Assembly: GCA_030428885.1 (NCBI GenBank)
Contig: JAUIEJ010000002.1
Coordinates: 250,501-314,500, forward strand
From: Gemmatimonadota bacterium
Lineage (GTDB): Bacteria; Gemmatimonadota; Gemmatimonadetes; Longimicrobiales; Gaopeijiaceae
DNA: 64,000 nucleotides
Direction of reading: 5' to 3'
Position numbers and translations under genes: made by a program. The first letter of the stretch is position 1. Each line of letters opens with the position of its first letter. The notes below the pieces were generated by a model. It had not been told where the DNA came from. It did no database searches and saw only the letters and a list, made by a program, of their open reading frames with translations. Below are positions 55,284 to 63,236 of this stretch, piece after piece.

Positions 55284-57971
55284 TCAGCGCCCGCCCTCTC
55301 GCAGCGAAGTAGCCGGATCCACCGCGGCGGCTCTCCGGGCCGGGATCCAGGTGGCGATCGTGGCCACGAGGCCCAGAGCGACGGCGCCGACCGCGAATGT
55401 CGGCGGATCGAAGGGCTCGACGCCGAACAGCACCACGTCCAACACCCGCGTCAGGGCCGCCGCGCCCACCAGACCCACCGCCAGTCCCACGGCCACGAAC
55501 AGGGACGCCTGCCGAAGTACCATGCCGCGCACCTCCCGGGCTTCGGCGCCCATGGCCATCCGGACCCCGATCTCGGGAGTGCGCCGGCTCACGGTGTACG
55601 AGACGACGCCGTAGATGCCCACACACCCCAGGACCACGGCCACCAGGCCGGCACCCGACAACAGGACCATGGCGAAAGCCGTGGGCGCCCGGGCCTCGTC
55701 CATCACGTCGCCGAGGGTTCCCAGATTGGCCACGGGCACGTCGGGCGCCTGCTCCCGGACCGCCTCTCGCACGGCGGCCGCCAGGCTCGCCGGCGGAACG
55801 CCGGTGTGCACCACGAAGCCCAGGGTGTGGGGCGGAGCGCTGTAGGCATACGGCCCCAGGAAGGAGAGGTAGAGGGTTTCGGGCGGAGGATCCACCAGTT
55901 CGTGCGAACGGATGTCGCCCACCACCCCCACCACCGTGTAGGGTTCATCGTGGGGCAGATCGGGGTGGATCCGCCGACCCAGGGCACTCCGTCCGGGCCA
56001 CAGACGTTCAGCCAGGGCGTGGCTGATCACGGCGGCGTGGGGGTCCCGGAAGGGGTCGTCGAGGTCGAACGTCCGACCCTCCACCACCGGCACCCCCAGG
56101 GCCTCGAGGTACCCGGCGGTCACGCCCAGGACGTCCACCGAGGGCGGCGTCTGCCCTTCCACGACCGGCTGGTCGTCGGCGTACACGGGCGTGTCGTTGC
56201 GGCACCCGGTTAGCGGAAGGCACACGCCGGCCCCCACCGCCTCCACACCGGGAAGCCGGCCCACGGCCGCGACGATGTCCTGCTGCATGCGGAGCGCGTC
56301 GGTGGGATCGGGCACCAGCGCTCGGGGAAGACCCACCTGAAACACCAGGGCCGAGCCGGACTGGAAGCCGGCGTCCACGCTCCGCACCGCCCAGTACGTC
56401 CGGACCAGGAGCCCCGACCCCACCAGAAGCATCAAGGCCAGGGCGACCTGCACCGAGACGAGGCCGTTGCGGAGCCCCCAACGGGAGAGACCGGCGGTCG
56501 TGCCCCGCCCGGCCCGGGCAAGGGTCGGCCCGGCCGCCGCGCCACGCCGCACCAACGGGAGCAGTCCGATGCCCAGGCCGCAGACCGCGGCCAGGCCGTA
56601 CGTGAGAACGACCGTCAGGGGTTCCAGGCCGATTTCGTGGAGCCGGGGAAGCGCCTCGGGCCCGGTCCGCACGACCCACCGTACGGTGGCCCAGGCACCG
56701 ACCAGGCCCAGGGTGCCGGCCAGGAGTCCCAGAACCAGGGCCTCGGACAGATGATGACGCACGATGGCCCCGCGACCGGCCCCGAGGGCAGCCCGAATCT
56801 CGACCTCCTGACGCTGCGACTCCGCCCGCACCAAGAAGAGGTTGGCCACGTTGGCAGCGGCAATGGCAAGGACGAGAAGGACCGTGCCCAGGAGGACCCA
56901 CAGGGTCTGACGCGTCGAGCCCACCACCGTCTCCTTCAGCGGGCGCACGAGAGGGGTGAGCCCTCCGCCGGTGACCAGGAGATCGAAGGCTGCAGGGTTG
57001 AAGCGCGCCTCCAGCCCGGGCACCAGGCTCTCGAGGTCGGCCTGGGCCCGTTCGGGGCTGATCCCGTCACGGAGGCGGGCGATTCCTGCCCGACCGAAGC
57101 CTCCCAGGATCACCCGCTCGGGGTCGATCTGATGGGGAAGCCAGACCTGGGTCTCGTCGGAGGGGACGTCGAACCCGGGGGGAAGCACGCCCACGATTTC
57201 CGTGGGGCGCCCGTCGATGGAGACGGCCCGTCCGATGATACCCGGGTCCCCTCCGAATCGGCTCTGCCACAGCGCCGCGCCGATGACCGCGACGAGGGGC
57301 GCGCCGGGGCGCTGATCCGCCTCGGCGATGGTCCGGCCCAGAATCGGCGGTGCGTCGAGAAGCAGCACGAAGAACCCCGATCCCACCCGCACCCCCGGGA
57401 CCCGGAGCGGGGAGTCGACCCCCACCACCGAAACGGCCCCCTCCTGGTAGAGGGTGATGTCGTCGAGGGTCTGGTTGAGCTCCCGGTAGTGTACGTAGGT
57501 GCCCAGCGACACCCCCATGAGGGGCAGGCCCGCCCCGTCCGCGCGGTGCTGCACCGCCACCAGGCGATCCGCCTCGGGATACGGCAGCGGATTCAACACC
57601 ACTCCCTTCACCAGGGTGAACATGGCGGCGGTGCCCCCGATGCCAAGCGCGAGGGACACCAGGGCCGCCCCGGTGAAGCCCGGAGCACGCCGGAGTCTTC
57701 GGAGGCCGTGGCGCAGGTCCCGCCCCCAACCGCCCTCGCCCCCCCGACCGAGCACCGCCCGCCCTCTCTCCACGAGGCCGAGGGCCAGGTGCTGAGCTCC
57801 GGTGCGAAGCAGGAGGCGGGTCACGGCCACTGGGCCCGAGCCGCGGGCTTCCTCCAATTCCTGCCGGAAGACGTGCCGCATGCCCGTGCCGAACCGGGCC
57901 CGGAAGGCTCGGGGGTAGAGCCGGAGCAGGTGTTCGTGGAGCCGGACGAGTCCATCGCGTTCCGCGCTCAT
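55284..57971 (-). CDS. ADOP-type ABC transporter permease (MacB/FtsX-like)
   Basis: The 895-aa protein starts with a charged segment (residues 1-70) found in the ADOP group of orphan permeases of Acidobacteria and Gemmatimonadota. It then shows two FtsX permease units, each a transmembrane helix, a MacB-like periplasmic domain (FYVLLLDAPPILGRTIAEADQ-like; SALGRRIHPDLPHDEPYTVVGVVGD, pieces here) and a three-helix block: near residues 370-470 with VLAIAAANVANLFLVR, and near 775-880 with GCVGIYGVVSYTVSRRTPEIGVRMAMGA. ADOP proteins usually lack an adjacent ATPase, and none is here. Function is probably macrolide/peptide or lipoprotein-linked efflux; not known. It overlaps PadR by 4 bases. Confidence 0.88.
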   Translation of the reverse strand: MSAERDGLVRLHEHLLRLYPRAFRARFGTGMRHVFRQELEEARGSGPVAVTRLLLRTGAQHLALGLVERGRAVLGRGGEGGWGRDLRHGLRRLRRAPGFTGAALVSLALGIGGTAAMFTLVKGVVLNPLPYPEADRLVAVQHRADGAGLPLMGVSLGTYVHYRELNQTLDDITLYQEGAVSVVGVDSPLRVPGVRVGSGFFVLLLDAPPILGRTIAEADQRPGAPLVAVIGAALWQSRFGGDPGIIGRAVSIDGRPTEIVGVLPPGFDVPSDETQVWLPHQIDPERVILGGFGRAGIARLRDGISPERAQADLESLVPGLEARFNPAAFDLLVTGGGLTPLVRPLKETVVGSTRQTLWVLLGTVLLVLAIAAANVANLFLVRAESQRQEVEIRAALGAGRGAIVRHHLSEALVLGLLAGTLGLVGAWATVRWVVRTGPEALPRLHEIGLEPLTVVLTYGLAAVCGLGIGLLPLVRRGAAAGPTLARAGRGTTAGLSRWGLRNGLVSVQVALALMLLVGSGLLVRTYWAVRSVDAGFQSGSALVFQVGLPRALVPDPTDALRMQQDIVAAVGRLPGVEAVGAGVCLPLTGCRNDTPVYADDQPVVEGQTPPSVDVLGVTAGYLEALGVPVVEGRTFDLDDPFRDPHAAVISHALAERLWPGRSALGRRIHPDLPHDEPYTVVGVVGDIRSHELVDPPPETLYLSFLGPYAYSAPPHTLGFVVHTGVPPASLAAAVREAVREQAPDVPVANLGTLGDVMDEARAPTAFAMVLLSGAGLVAVVLGCVGIYGVVSYTVSRRTPEIGVRMAMGAEAREVRGMVLRQASLFVAVGLAVGLVGAAALTRVLDVVLFGVEPFDPPTFAVGAVALGLVATIATWIPARRAAAVDPATSLREGGR

Positions 57972-58330
57972 GGGGCCTCTCCCGGCGAGGTAAGCCCCAG
58001 TTCGCCGGTGGCGGCGAGGAGGGTGCGGAGGCGGGTGGCCTCGGCCGCTGCCACCGCCCGACCCCGGGCCGTGATGCGGTAGTAGGCCCCTCGGCGGGGA
58101 TCGTCTTCGGCGGGTCGATGGTCGGATTCCTCGACCCAACCGAGGTCCAGGAGCTTCCGGAGGTGGCGGTACAGGGGCCCCGTCTGGAGGCGAATCCGTT
58201 CCGCGGACCGCACGCGCACCTCCAGCACGATGCCGTAGCCGTGGCGAGGCTCCTCCAGGAGGGCGAGGAGAATGTGAAAGACCACCGCCTTCAAGGGCAG
58301 GTGGCGTTCGATGTCGTCGCGATGGCTCAC
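57968..58330 (-). CDS. PadR-family transcriptional regulator
   Basis: The 120-aa winged-helix protein has LKAVVFHILLALLEEPRHGYGIVLEV, the recognition region LQTGPLYRHLRKLLDLGWVEES and GAYYRITARGRAVAAAE, all PadR family. The GTG at 58330 has GGAGG eight bases upstream and is preferred to a TTG at 58372. It is co-translated with the ADOP permease, the usual PadR-ADOP pair, and should repress it from the tandem palindromes just upstream. Confidence 0.92.
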   Translation of the reverse strand: MSHRDDIERHLPLKAVVFHILLALLEEPRHGYGIVLEVRVRSAERIRLQTGPLYRHLRKLLDLGWVEESDHRPAEDDPRRGAYYRITARGRAVAAAEATRLRTLLAATGELGLTSPGEAP

Positions 58331-58376
58331 GAGGTCGGCCTCCGGTACGCGGCTCGGAACGACCGCGTTCAATTAG

Positions 58377-58404
58377 GTACGTTTCGTACCTGTACGATTC
58401 GTAC
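58377..58404. promoter_or_regulatory. Tandem palindromic operator of the PadR-ADOP operon
   Basis: Two 13-base palindromes, GTACGTTTCGTAC (58377-58389) and GTACGATTCGTAC (58392-58404), differ by one base and repeat every 15 bases. They sit 47-74 bases before the PadR GTG, with a possible TTGAAA -35 at 58420-58415 upstream, so a bound dimer pair would cover the core promoter. Confidence 0.65.
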
Positions 58405-58450
58405 CCTGAGCGGGTTTCAACCCGACGCTTCTCCCCGGGGGGGACACTTC

Positions 58451-58479
58451 TTGCGATTCACACCAGGTGAAGGTAAGTA
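58451..58479 (+). promoter_or_regulatory. Promoter of the tfoX-like/TetR pair
   Basis: TTGCGA (58451-58456), 17-base spacer, TAAGTA (58474-58479). It overlaps the dyad 58471-58490. Confidence 0.45.
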
Positions 58480-58490
58480 TTCGTTTACCT
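58471..58490. promoter_or_regulatory. Probable TetR operator
   Basis: AGGTAAGTATTCGTTTACCT has 6-base inverted arms (AGGTAA/TTACCT) 8 bases apart and sits on the -10 of the promoter driving 58510 and 58861. Autoregulation by the TetR protein is the simplest reading. Confidence 0.5.
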
Positions 58491-58509
58491 ACGATCTCGG
58501 AGACGCATC

Positions 58510-58851
58510 ATGGCAAAGAAGGGTGAACGACGGTCGGGCGAAGCTCAGGCAGCCGCCGACAACCTGGTCGAACGGCTCGAACCTCTGGGCGACGTGCGGG
58601 CGCGAGGCATGTTCGGGGGGTTCGGCATCTTCCACGACGGGGCCATGTTCGGGCTGGTGAACTCGCGGGGGGTCGTTCACCTGCGCGTCACCCCCGAGTC
58701 GGAGCCCGAGTTCATCGAGCGCGCAGCCCTCCGCCACGGGAAAATGCCCTACTACACCATCCCGTCGGAGGTCCTGGACGATCCCGCGACCCTGGTCGCG
58801 TGGGCGAAGACCGCGTCGGCCGGGGCCCTGGCGGCCAAGAAGGGAGGGTAG
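58510..58851 (+). CDS. TfoX N-terminal-domain protein
   Basis: The 113-aa protein matches the TfoX/Sxy N-terminal domain: LEPLGDVRARGMFGGFGIFHDGAMFGLV, then VHLRVTPESEPEF and MPYYTIPSEVLDDPATLVAWAKTA (pieces MPYYTIPSEVLDDP). A basic lysine-rich N- and C-terminus flank it. In gammaproteobacteria TfoX controls competence, but stand-alone domains like this are widespread and mostly uncharacterised. GGAG precedes the ATG by 7 bases. It lies 9 bases before the TetR gene. Confidence 0.88.
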   Translation: MAKKGERRSGEAQAAADNLVERLEPLGDVRARGMFGGFGIFHDGAMFGLVNSRGVVHLRVTPESEPEFIERAALRHGKMPYYTIPSEVLDDPATLVAWAKTASAGALAAKKGG

Positions 58852-58860
58852 CAGGAGCTC

Positions 58861-59433
58861 GTGACGCGCAAGAAGTACGACCGCGCCGACGTCGTGGCCC
58901 AGGCGATGGAGGTCTTCTGGCGCCACGGATTCCGGGGCACGTCCATCGGCATGCTGTGCGAGGCCACCGGCCTCAATCCCAAGAGCCTCTATGCCGAATT
59001 CGGCAGCAAGGAGGCCCTCTTCACCGCAGCCGTGGACCTGTACACCCAGTGGGGACTCCAGCAGTCCCGCTCGGCCCTCGACTCCGAGCCCCTGGGACTC
59101 CACAACGTCCGTGCGTACTTCTCGGCGATGCACTACGAGGAGGACTGCCGCGGATGCCTCATGACCATGACCATCAACGAGCGGGCGTTGGTGCCTCCGG
59201 CGGCGTTCGAGCGCGTCGGTGAGACCATCGACGCCATCGGCGATGCGATCCGGGCGAACCTGGAGGCCGCAGAGCTCGACGCCGACGACGTCGAGACGCT
59301 GACCGACTTCCTGCTCTTCACCCTCCAGGGCATCACGACTATGGGAAAGCTCCACGGCAGCAACGCGCGGTTGGGCCGGGTACTCCAGGAGGTCGCGCGA
59401 ACCCTGGACCGATACGACCGCGGCGGGGCGTAG
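58861..59433 (+). CDS. TetR/AcrR-family regulator
   Basis: The 190-aa protein has an N-terminal HTH (GTSIGMLCEATGLNPKSLYAEFGSKEALF) typical of the family and an all-helical ligand domain with a CRGC pair near residue 97 (EEDCRGCLMTM). It starts at GTG 58861 with AGGAG next to it. It probably represses its own operon from the dyad at 58471-58490; the ligand is unknown. The C-terminal layout (LLFTLQGITTMGKLHGS) resembles the AcrR/TetR_C_16-like group. Confidence 0.88.
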   Translation: MTRKKYDRADVVAQAMEVFWRHGFRGTSIGMLCEATGLNPKSLYAEFGSKEALFTAAVDLYTQWGLQQSRSALDSEPLGLHNVRAYFSAMHYEEDCRGCLMTMTINERALVPPAAFERVGETIDAIGDAIRANLEAAELDADDVETLTDFLLFTLQGITTMGKLHGSNARLGRVLQEVARTLDRYDRGGA

Positions 59434-59446
59434 GGCGAGCCGGCCG

Positions 59447-59896
59447 TCACGGACGATCCGGCGATCCGCCTGCGACCTCCCGTGCCAGGTCGGCGACGAA
59501 CTGATCGAAGGCGTCGTCGAAGGGCGGGATCATACGGGAGAACAGCGGAAAGAGCGGCCCCCCGATCTTCTCCGACATGGTGAAGCGGGTGCCGTCGCCG
59601 CTGGGTTCCAGGGTGAACTCCCGCCGGCCCATGGCGTCGCCCCACACCAATCGCCGGGGCGGCTGAAACTCCCGGACCTTCAGCTTGAATGCCCGGTTCG
59701 GCGCGAGGGTCGACACCAGGGTGATGCGCCCCTCGGCTCGAATCTGCCCGTCGATGGAGACGACGGTGGAGTTCCATCGGGGGAACTCGCGGGCATCGGT
59801 CAGCACCGACCAGACCCGCTCCGGGGGTGCGGCGAGGGTCGCCTCCACCCTCGTTTCGCGGCTGAAGACGCGCCGCGTGGTGGCCGCTCGGGTCAC
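59447..59896 (-). CDS. SRPBCC family protein (polyketide-cyclase/START-like)
   Basis: The 149-aa protein has the START/Bet v1-type pattern: an opening strand (VEATLAAPPERVWSVLTDAREFPRWNSTV), GRITLVSTLAPNRAFKLKV and WGDAMGRREFTLEPSGDGTRFTM, ending in a long helix (DDAFDQFVADLAREV). These bind hydrophobic ligands. It starts at GTG 59896, overlapping the preceding SRPBCC gene by GTGA. The ligand is unknown. Confidence 0.85.
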   Translation of the reverse strand: MTRAATTRRVFSRETRVEATLAAPPERVWSVLTDAREFPRWNSTVVSIDGQIRAEGRITLVSTLAPNRAFKLKVREFQPPRRLVWGDAMGRREFTLEPSGDGTRFTMSEKIGGPLFPLFSRMIPPFDDAFDQFVADLAREVAGGSPDRP

Positions 59897-60348
59897 GAGG
59901 GGACCTCCCGTTGAGTGTGATGGGCGAAGCCTCGCAGCAGGGCGGTCCACCCGTGATCGAACCGGACCTTCGCCCGATCCCACCCCTCCCGGCCGAGCTG
60001 CCCCGTGGAATGGGTGACCCGAACGAGGGTGCGCCCCTCACCGGCCGGACTGAACACGACCTCGACGGAGGTCGGCGTGTCCGACGGCCCCCCGGGCAGC
60101 CAGGTGTGGACGATCCGGTACGGGGGCTCCCAGATCTGCACCCGTCCCCACTCGAACTCCCGCCCGTCCACGGCGCGCTCGAGGATCCGGCCCCCTTCCC
60201 GGGGCTCGAAGACCATCCGGCTGGACGCCTCTCCGGCGAGCCGATGGGTGGGCGGCCACCACAGGTGGATCTGCTCGTGCCATGCGGCGAACGCCGCACC
60301 GCCCCCGAGGGCGACCTCGACGTCGCGCACCACGCGGTCGTCAGGCAT
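59893..60348 (-). CDS. SRPBCC/AHSA1-type protein
   Basis: The 151-aa protein is an AHSA1-type SRPBCC fold: an opening helix (FAAWHEQIHLWWPPTHRLAG), strand pairs (EPREGGRILERAVDGREFEWGRV, PPYRIVHTWLPGG) and the final RVTHSTGQLGREGWDRAKVRFDHGWTALLRGF helix (pieces). AHSA1-like proteins next to ArsR regulators are a recurrent pair. The ATG at 60348 overlaps the ArsR stop by 8 bases; the open frame continues to 60504 without support. Confidence 0.85.
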   Translation of the reverse strand: MPDDRVVRDVEVALGGGAAFAAWHEQIHLWWPPTHRLAGEASSRMVFEPREGGRILERAVDGREFEWGRVQIWEPPYRIVHTWLPGGPSDTPTSVEVVFSPAGEGRTLVRVTHSTGQLGREGWDRAKVRFDHGWTALLRGFAHHTQREVPS

Positions 60349-60661
60349 CGGCGTTCCCCAGCGTTTCGGCGACGATCCGAAAGCGGGCCAGGGCGTCGGA
60401 CCAGAACGAGCCGGCGTACTCGCGGATGGCCGCGAATCCGTCGCTCCGGAGCGCGTAGAGGTGCCGTCGCCCGTCCACCGTGCGGGTGACCAATCCGGCG
60501 GCATGCAGCTTCGACAGGTGTTGGGAGACCGCAGGACGACTGACCGGCAACTCGGAGGCCAGGTCGGTCACGGACCGCGGCCCGCCCCGGAGCAGTTCCA
60601 GCACCCGCCGACGGGTGGGCTCACCGACGGCGTCGAGTGCGCGGGCTGCGGCCTCTCCCAT
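60341..60661 (-). CDS. ArsR-family regulator
   Basis: The 106-aa winged-helix protein has DAVGEPTRRRVLELLRGGPRSVTDLASELPVSRPAVSQHLSKLHAAGLV (pieces SVTDLASELPVSRPAVSQHL) and VDGRRHLYALRSDG. It lacks metal-binding cysteines, so it is not a metal sensor of the ArsR/SmtB type. AGGAGG lies upstream of the ATG. First gene of a three-gene operon with the two SRPBCC genes. Confidence 0.92.
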   Translation of the reverse strand: MGEAAARALDAVGEPTRRRVLELLRGGPRSVTDLASELPVSRPAVSQHLSKLHAAGLVTRTVDGRRHLYALRSDGFAAIREYAGSFWSDALARFRIVAETLGNADA

Positions 60662-60706
60662 CTCCGATCCTCCTCGAACGGGCGTGGAATCCGTCGTCTC
60701 CGCGAA

Positions 60707-60726
60707 GCGTAAGCGAAGACTTACGC
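60707..60726. promoter_or_regulatory. Probable ArsR operator
   Basis: GCGTAAG and its complement (7 bp) with a 6-base spacer. It sits at the predicted transcription start of arsR, 46 bases before the ATG, so ArsR binding would block its own transcription. Confidence 0.6.
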
Positions 60727-60729
60727 ATC

Positions 60730-60757
60730 AAGATAGACACGTCGAAACGACGGGCAA
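60730..60757 (-). promoter_or_regulatory. arsR-SRPBCC promoter
   Basis: Minus strand TTGCCC (60757-60752), 16-base spacer, TATCTT (60735-60730). Predicted start near 60723, inside the dyad. Confidence 0.55.
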
Positions 60758-60761
60758 CCCT

Positions 60762-60790
60762 GTGACGGCCCGACCCTCGTCCTCTAGATT
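60762..60790 (+). promoter_or_regulatory. Promoter of the outer-membrane barrel gene
   Basis: GTGACG (60762-60767), 17-base spacer, TAGATT (60785-60790); start near 60798. Divergent from the arsR promoter. Confidence 0.45.
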
Positions 60791-60833
60791 GGGTGCGGTT
60801 CCCCTTCCCTCCCCTGTGCCCGACGGATCGCCC

Positions 60834-63236
60834 GTGACCCTGCGGACCCTCCTGCCGCCGACCTCGGCCCTCCTGGCGGTCCTCGTTCTGACGCCCGCGC
60901 CCGCGAGGGCCCAGGGCCCGGCCGCCGCCGGCTCCGACCCCACGCCCGCAGCCGCGCCCGCGGCGGCGCCGCGCCCCGCCACCGTCTACCATGGCCGGGC
61001 CGGCGATCTGGAGGTCACGGTGCCCCGGGCCGTCGCCGATTTCGACATCGACGGCGTGCTCGACGAAGCGGCGTGGAACGACGCCGCCCTCCTCACCGGC
61101 TTCTCCCAGTACGAACCGGTGGACGGCACGGCGGCGGTGGACTCCACCGAGGTGCGGGTGGTCTACGACGACTACGCCATCTACTTCGCGGTGCGGGCGT
61201 TCGAACCCCACGGCGGCCTGGTGGCGACCCTCGCCGACCGGGACCGCATCGACGGCAACGACCACGTCCAGATCATCCTGGACACCTTCAACGACCGCCG
61301 CCGGGCGCTGGTATTCTCGGCCAACGCCCTGGGCATCCAGAGCGACGGCACCCTGGCCGACGGCGCCCAGATCGACCTGAGCCCCGACTTCATCTACGAA
61401 TCCCGGGGACGGGTCACCGACGACGGCTACGAGATCGAGATCCGGCTGCCCTTCAAGAGCATCCGATATCAGCAGTCCCCTACGCAGATCTGGGGGATCC
61501 AGATCGTGCGAAAGGTCATGCACTCGGGACACACCCAGACCTGGACCGCGGCGGAGCGCGGCGCGCCCTCGTTCCTGGGCCAGAGCGGTACGCTGGTGGG
61601 ACTCGAGGGACTGCGGCGGGGGCTGGTGCTCGACATGAACCCGGTCATGACGGCCCGGAGCGACGGTGCACCCCGGCCCGAGCCCGGCCGCGGATGGCGC
61701 TACGACAACGACACGCCGGAATTCGGCGGCACCCTGCGCTGGGGCGTGACCCCCAACGCCTCGCTCAGCGCCACGGTGAACCCCGACTTCTCCCAGGTCG
61801 AAGCCGACGTGGGACAGGTCATCTACGATCCGCGCCAGGCCGTGTCCTTTCCCGAGAAGCGGCCGTTCTTCCTGGAGGCCAGCGAGAACTTCGAGGTCCC
61901 CAACTCCCTCATCTACACCCGCCGCATGGTCCAGCCCGATGCCGCGGCCAAGCTCAGCGGCAAGATGGGCGGATTCAATGTGGGACTCCTCTCCGCCGTG
62001 GACGGCCCTCCCGACGCAGCCCCCGGCGACGACTCCCCCGTCTTCAACCTGGTGCGGCTACGCCACGACGTGGGTCCCCAGTCGAACCTGGGGGTGGTCT
62101 ACACCGACTGGATCCGGGGCTCGGACTACAACCGGGTCATGGGGGTCGACACCCGCCTCCTCCTGGGCGAGCGGTGGGTGCTCAGCGGACAGCTCGCCTC
62201 GAGCTTCAGCCGATTCGGCGGCGAATCCACGCCCTGGCGCCCCCTCTTCGACCTGAATCTGTCCCGGACCGGCCGGGATCGCGGCTTCACCTTTCTGCTC
62301 GAGGGACGCCACCCCGAATTCGTGACCCGGAGCGGCTTCGTGGCCCGCACGGGCATCGCCCACGCCAACCTCTCGCCCCGGTGGAGCTGGTACCCGGAGA
62401 ACAGCGTGTTCGAGGCGATCTCGTTCTCGCCCCAACTCGACGGAACCTGGACCTGGGACCGCTTCCTGGACGCCACGTTCCCCGACGACATCAAGGTCAA
62501 CAGCAGCACGAACCTGCGGCTGCGGGGCGGCTGGGGCGTGACCCTGTACCACTGGAGCGAGTCGTTCCGTTACCCCGAGTACCTGTACACCGACTACTTC
62601 GTCGAACGGCGCAACGACGCGGGCGAGCCCACGGACACCGTGCCCTACGTGGGCACCGACCGCCTCACGAACCTGGGGCTCATGATGGCCGTGAACACGC
62701 CCCAGTGGAACCGCTTTTCGGGACGGGTTCAGCTCATCGGCGGCCAGGACGACAACTTCGACGAATGGTCGTCGGCGTGGATCCTCTACAGCACCGTGGA
62801 AGCCAACTGGCGGCCCACGGATCAGATCCGGGTGAACGGCCGCTTCCTGGAGCAGCGGGTCCACCGAAAGACCGACGGCTCCCTGGTGCGTCTGCGCACG
62901 ATCCCCCGCATCAAGCTCGAGTACCAGGTGTCGCGGCCCGTCTTCGTGCGCTTCGTGGGCCAGTACGACGGCCTCAAGGTCGACGACCTCCGCGACGATT
63001 CCCGCACCGGCGACCCCATCCTCATTCGCACCGCCGACGGCTTCCGCCGGGCGCTGGCCACCGAACGCGGGGGCTTCCGCATGGACTGGCTCTTCAGCTA
63101 CCAGCCCAACCCCGGAACGGTCTTCTTCGCCGGCTACGGATCGAGCCTCGACGGCGACGAACTCTGGCGCCCCAGCGAGCTCACCCGCACCTCGGACGGC
63201 TTCTTCCTGAAGGTGAGCTACCTGTTCAGGATGTAG
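60834..63236 (+). CDS. DUF5916 outer-membrane beta-barrel with CBM9-like N-terminal domain
   Basis: The 800-aa product starts with a signal peptide (TLRTLLPPTSALLAVLVL to RAQG). Residues about 55-230 form a CBM9-like beta-sandwich (DIDGVLDEAAWNDAALLTGFSQYEP, RVVYDDYAIYFAVRAFEP, EIEIRLPFKSIRY). The remainder is the DUF5916 region: NPDFSQVEADVGQV, FPEKRPFFLEASENF, then alternating strands of a large outer-membrane barrel. These proteins often occur with peptidases or TonB systems and may bind glycans or peptides; the substrate is unknown. GTG 60834 is chosen since it begins the signal peptide; GTG 60816 is six codons earlier. Its stop overlaps the convergent TetR stop by 11 bases. Confidence 0.9.
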   Translation: MTLRTLLPPTSALLAVLVLTPAPARAQGPAAAGSDPTPAAAPAAAPRPATVYHGRAGDLEVTVPRAVADFDIDGVLDEAAWNDAALLTGFSQYEPVDGTAAVDSTEVRVVYDDYAIYFAVRAFEPHGGLVATLADRDRIDGNDHVQIILDTFNDRRRALVFSANALGIQSDGTLADGAQIDLSPDFIYESRGRVTDDGYEIEIRLPFKSIRYQQSPTQIWGIQIVRKVMHSGHTQTWTAAERGAPSFLGQSGTLVGLEGLRRGLVLDMNPVMTARSDGAPRPEPGRGWRYDNDTPEFGGTLRWGVTPNASLSATVNPDFSQVEADVGQVIYDPRQAVSFPEKRPFFLEASENFEVPNSLIYTRRMVQPDAAAKLSGKMGGFNVGLLSAVDGPPDAAPGDDSPVFNLVRLRHDVGPQSNLGVVYTDWIRGSDYNRVMGVDTRLLLGERWVLSGQLASSFSRFGGESTPWRPLFDLNLSRTGRDRGFTFLLEGRHPEFVTRSGFVARTGIAHANLSPRWSWYPENSVFEAISFSPQLDGTWTWDRFLDATFPDDIKVNSSTNLRLRGGWGVTLYHWSESFRYPEYLYTDYFVERRNDAGEPTDTVPYVGTDRLTNLGLMMAVNTPQWNRFSGRVQLIGGQDDNFDEWSSAWILYSTVEANWRPTDQIRVNGRFLEQRVHRKTDGSLVRLRTIPRIKLEYQVSRPVFVRFVGQYDGLKVDDLRDDSRTGDPILIRTADGFRRALATERGGFRMDWLFSYQPNPGTVFFAGYGSSLDGDELWRPSELTRTSDGFFLKVSYLFRM

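Noticed and set aside
54952-55626. Open frames of 100-220 codons across the spacer after dcd
   Set aside because: They cross palindromes in both directions, have no start signals and their translations are Pro/Arg/Gly-rich with no domain. I treat the region as non-coding.
54147-56213. 688-codon plus-strand open frame through dcd and the ADOP gene
   Set aside because: Out of frame with dcd and antisense to the permease; a composite shadow.
58331-58372. TTG start for the PadR gene
   Set aside because: The GTG at 58330 has GGAGG at 8 bases, and the TTG is only 5 bases from the operator palindromes.
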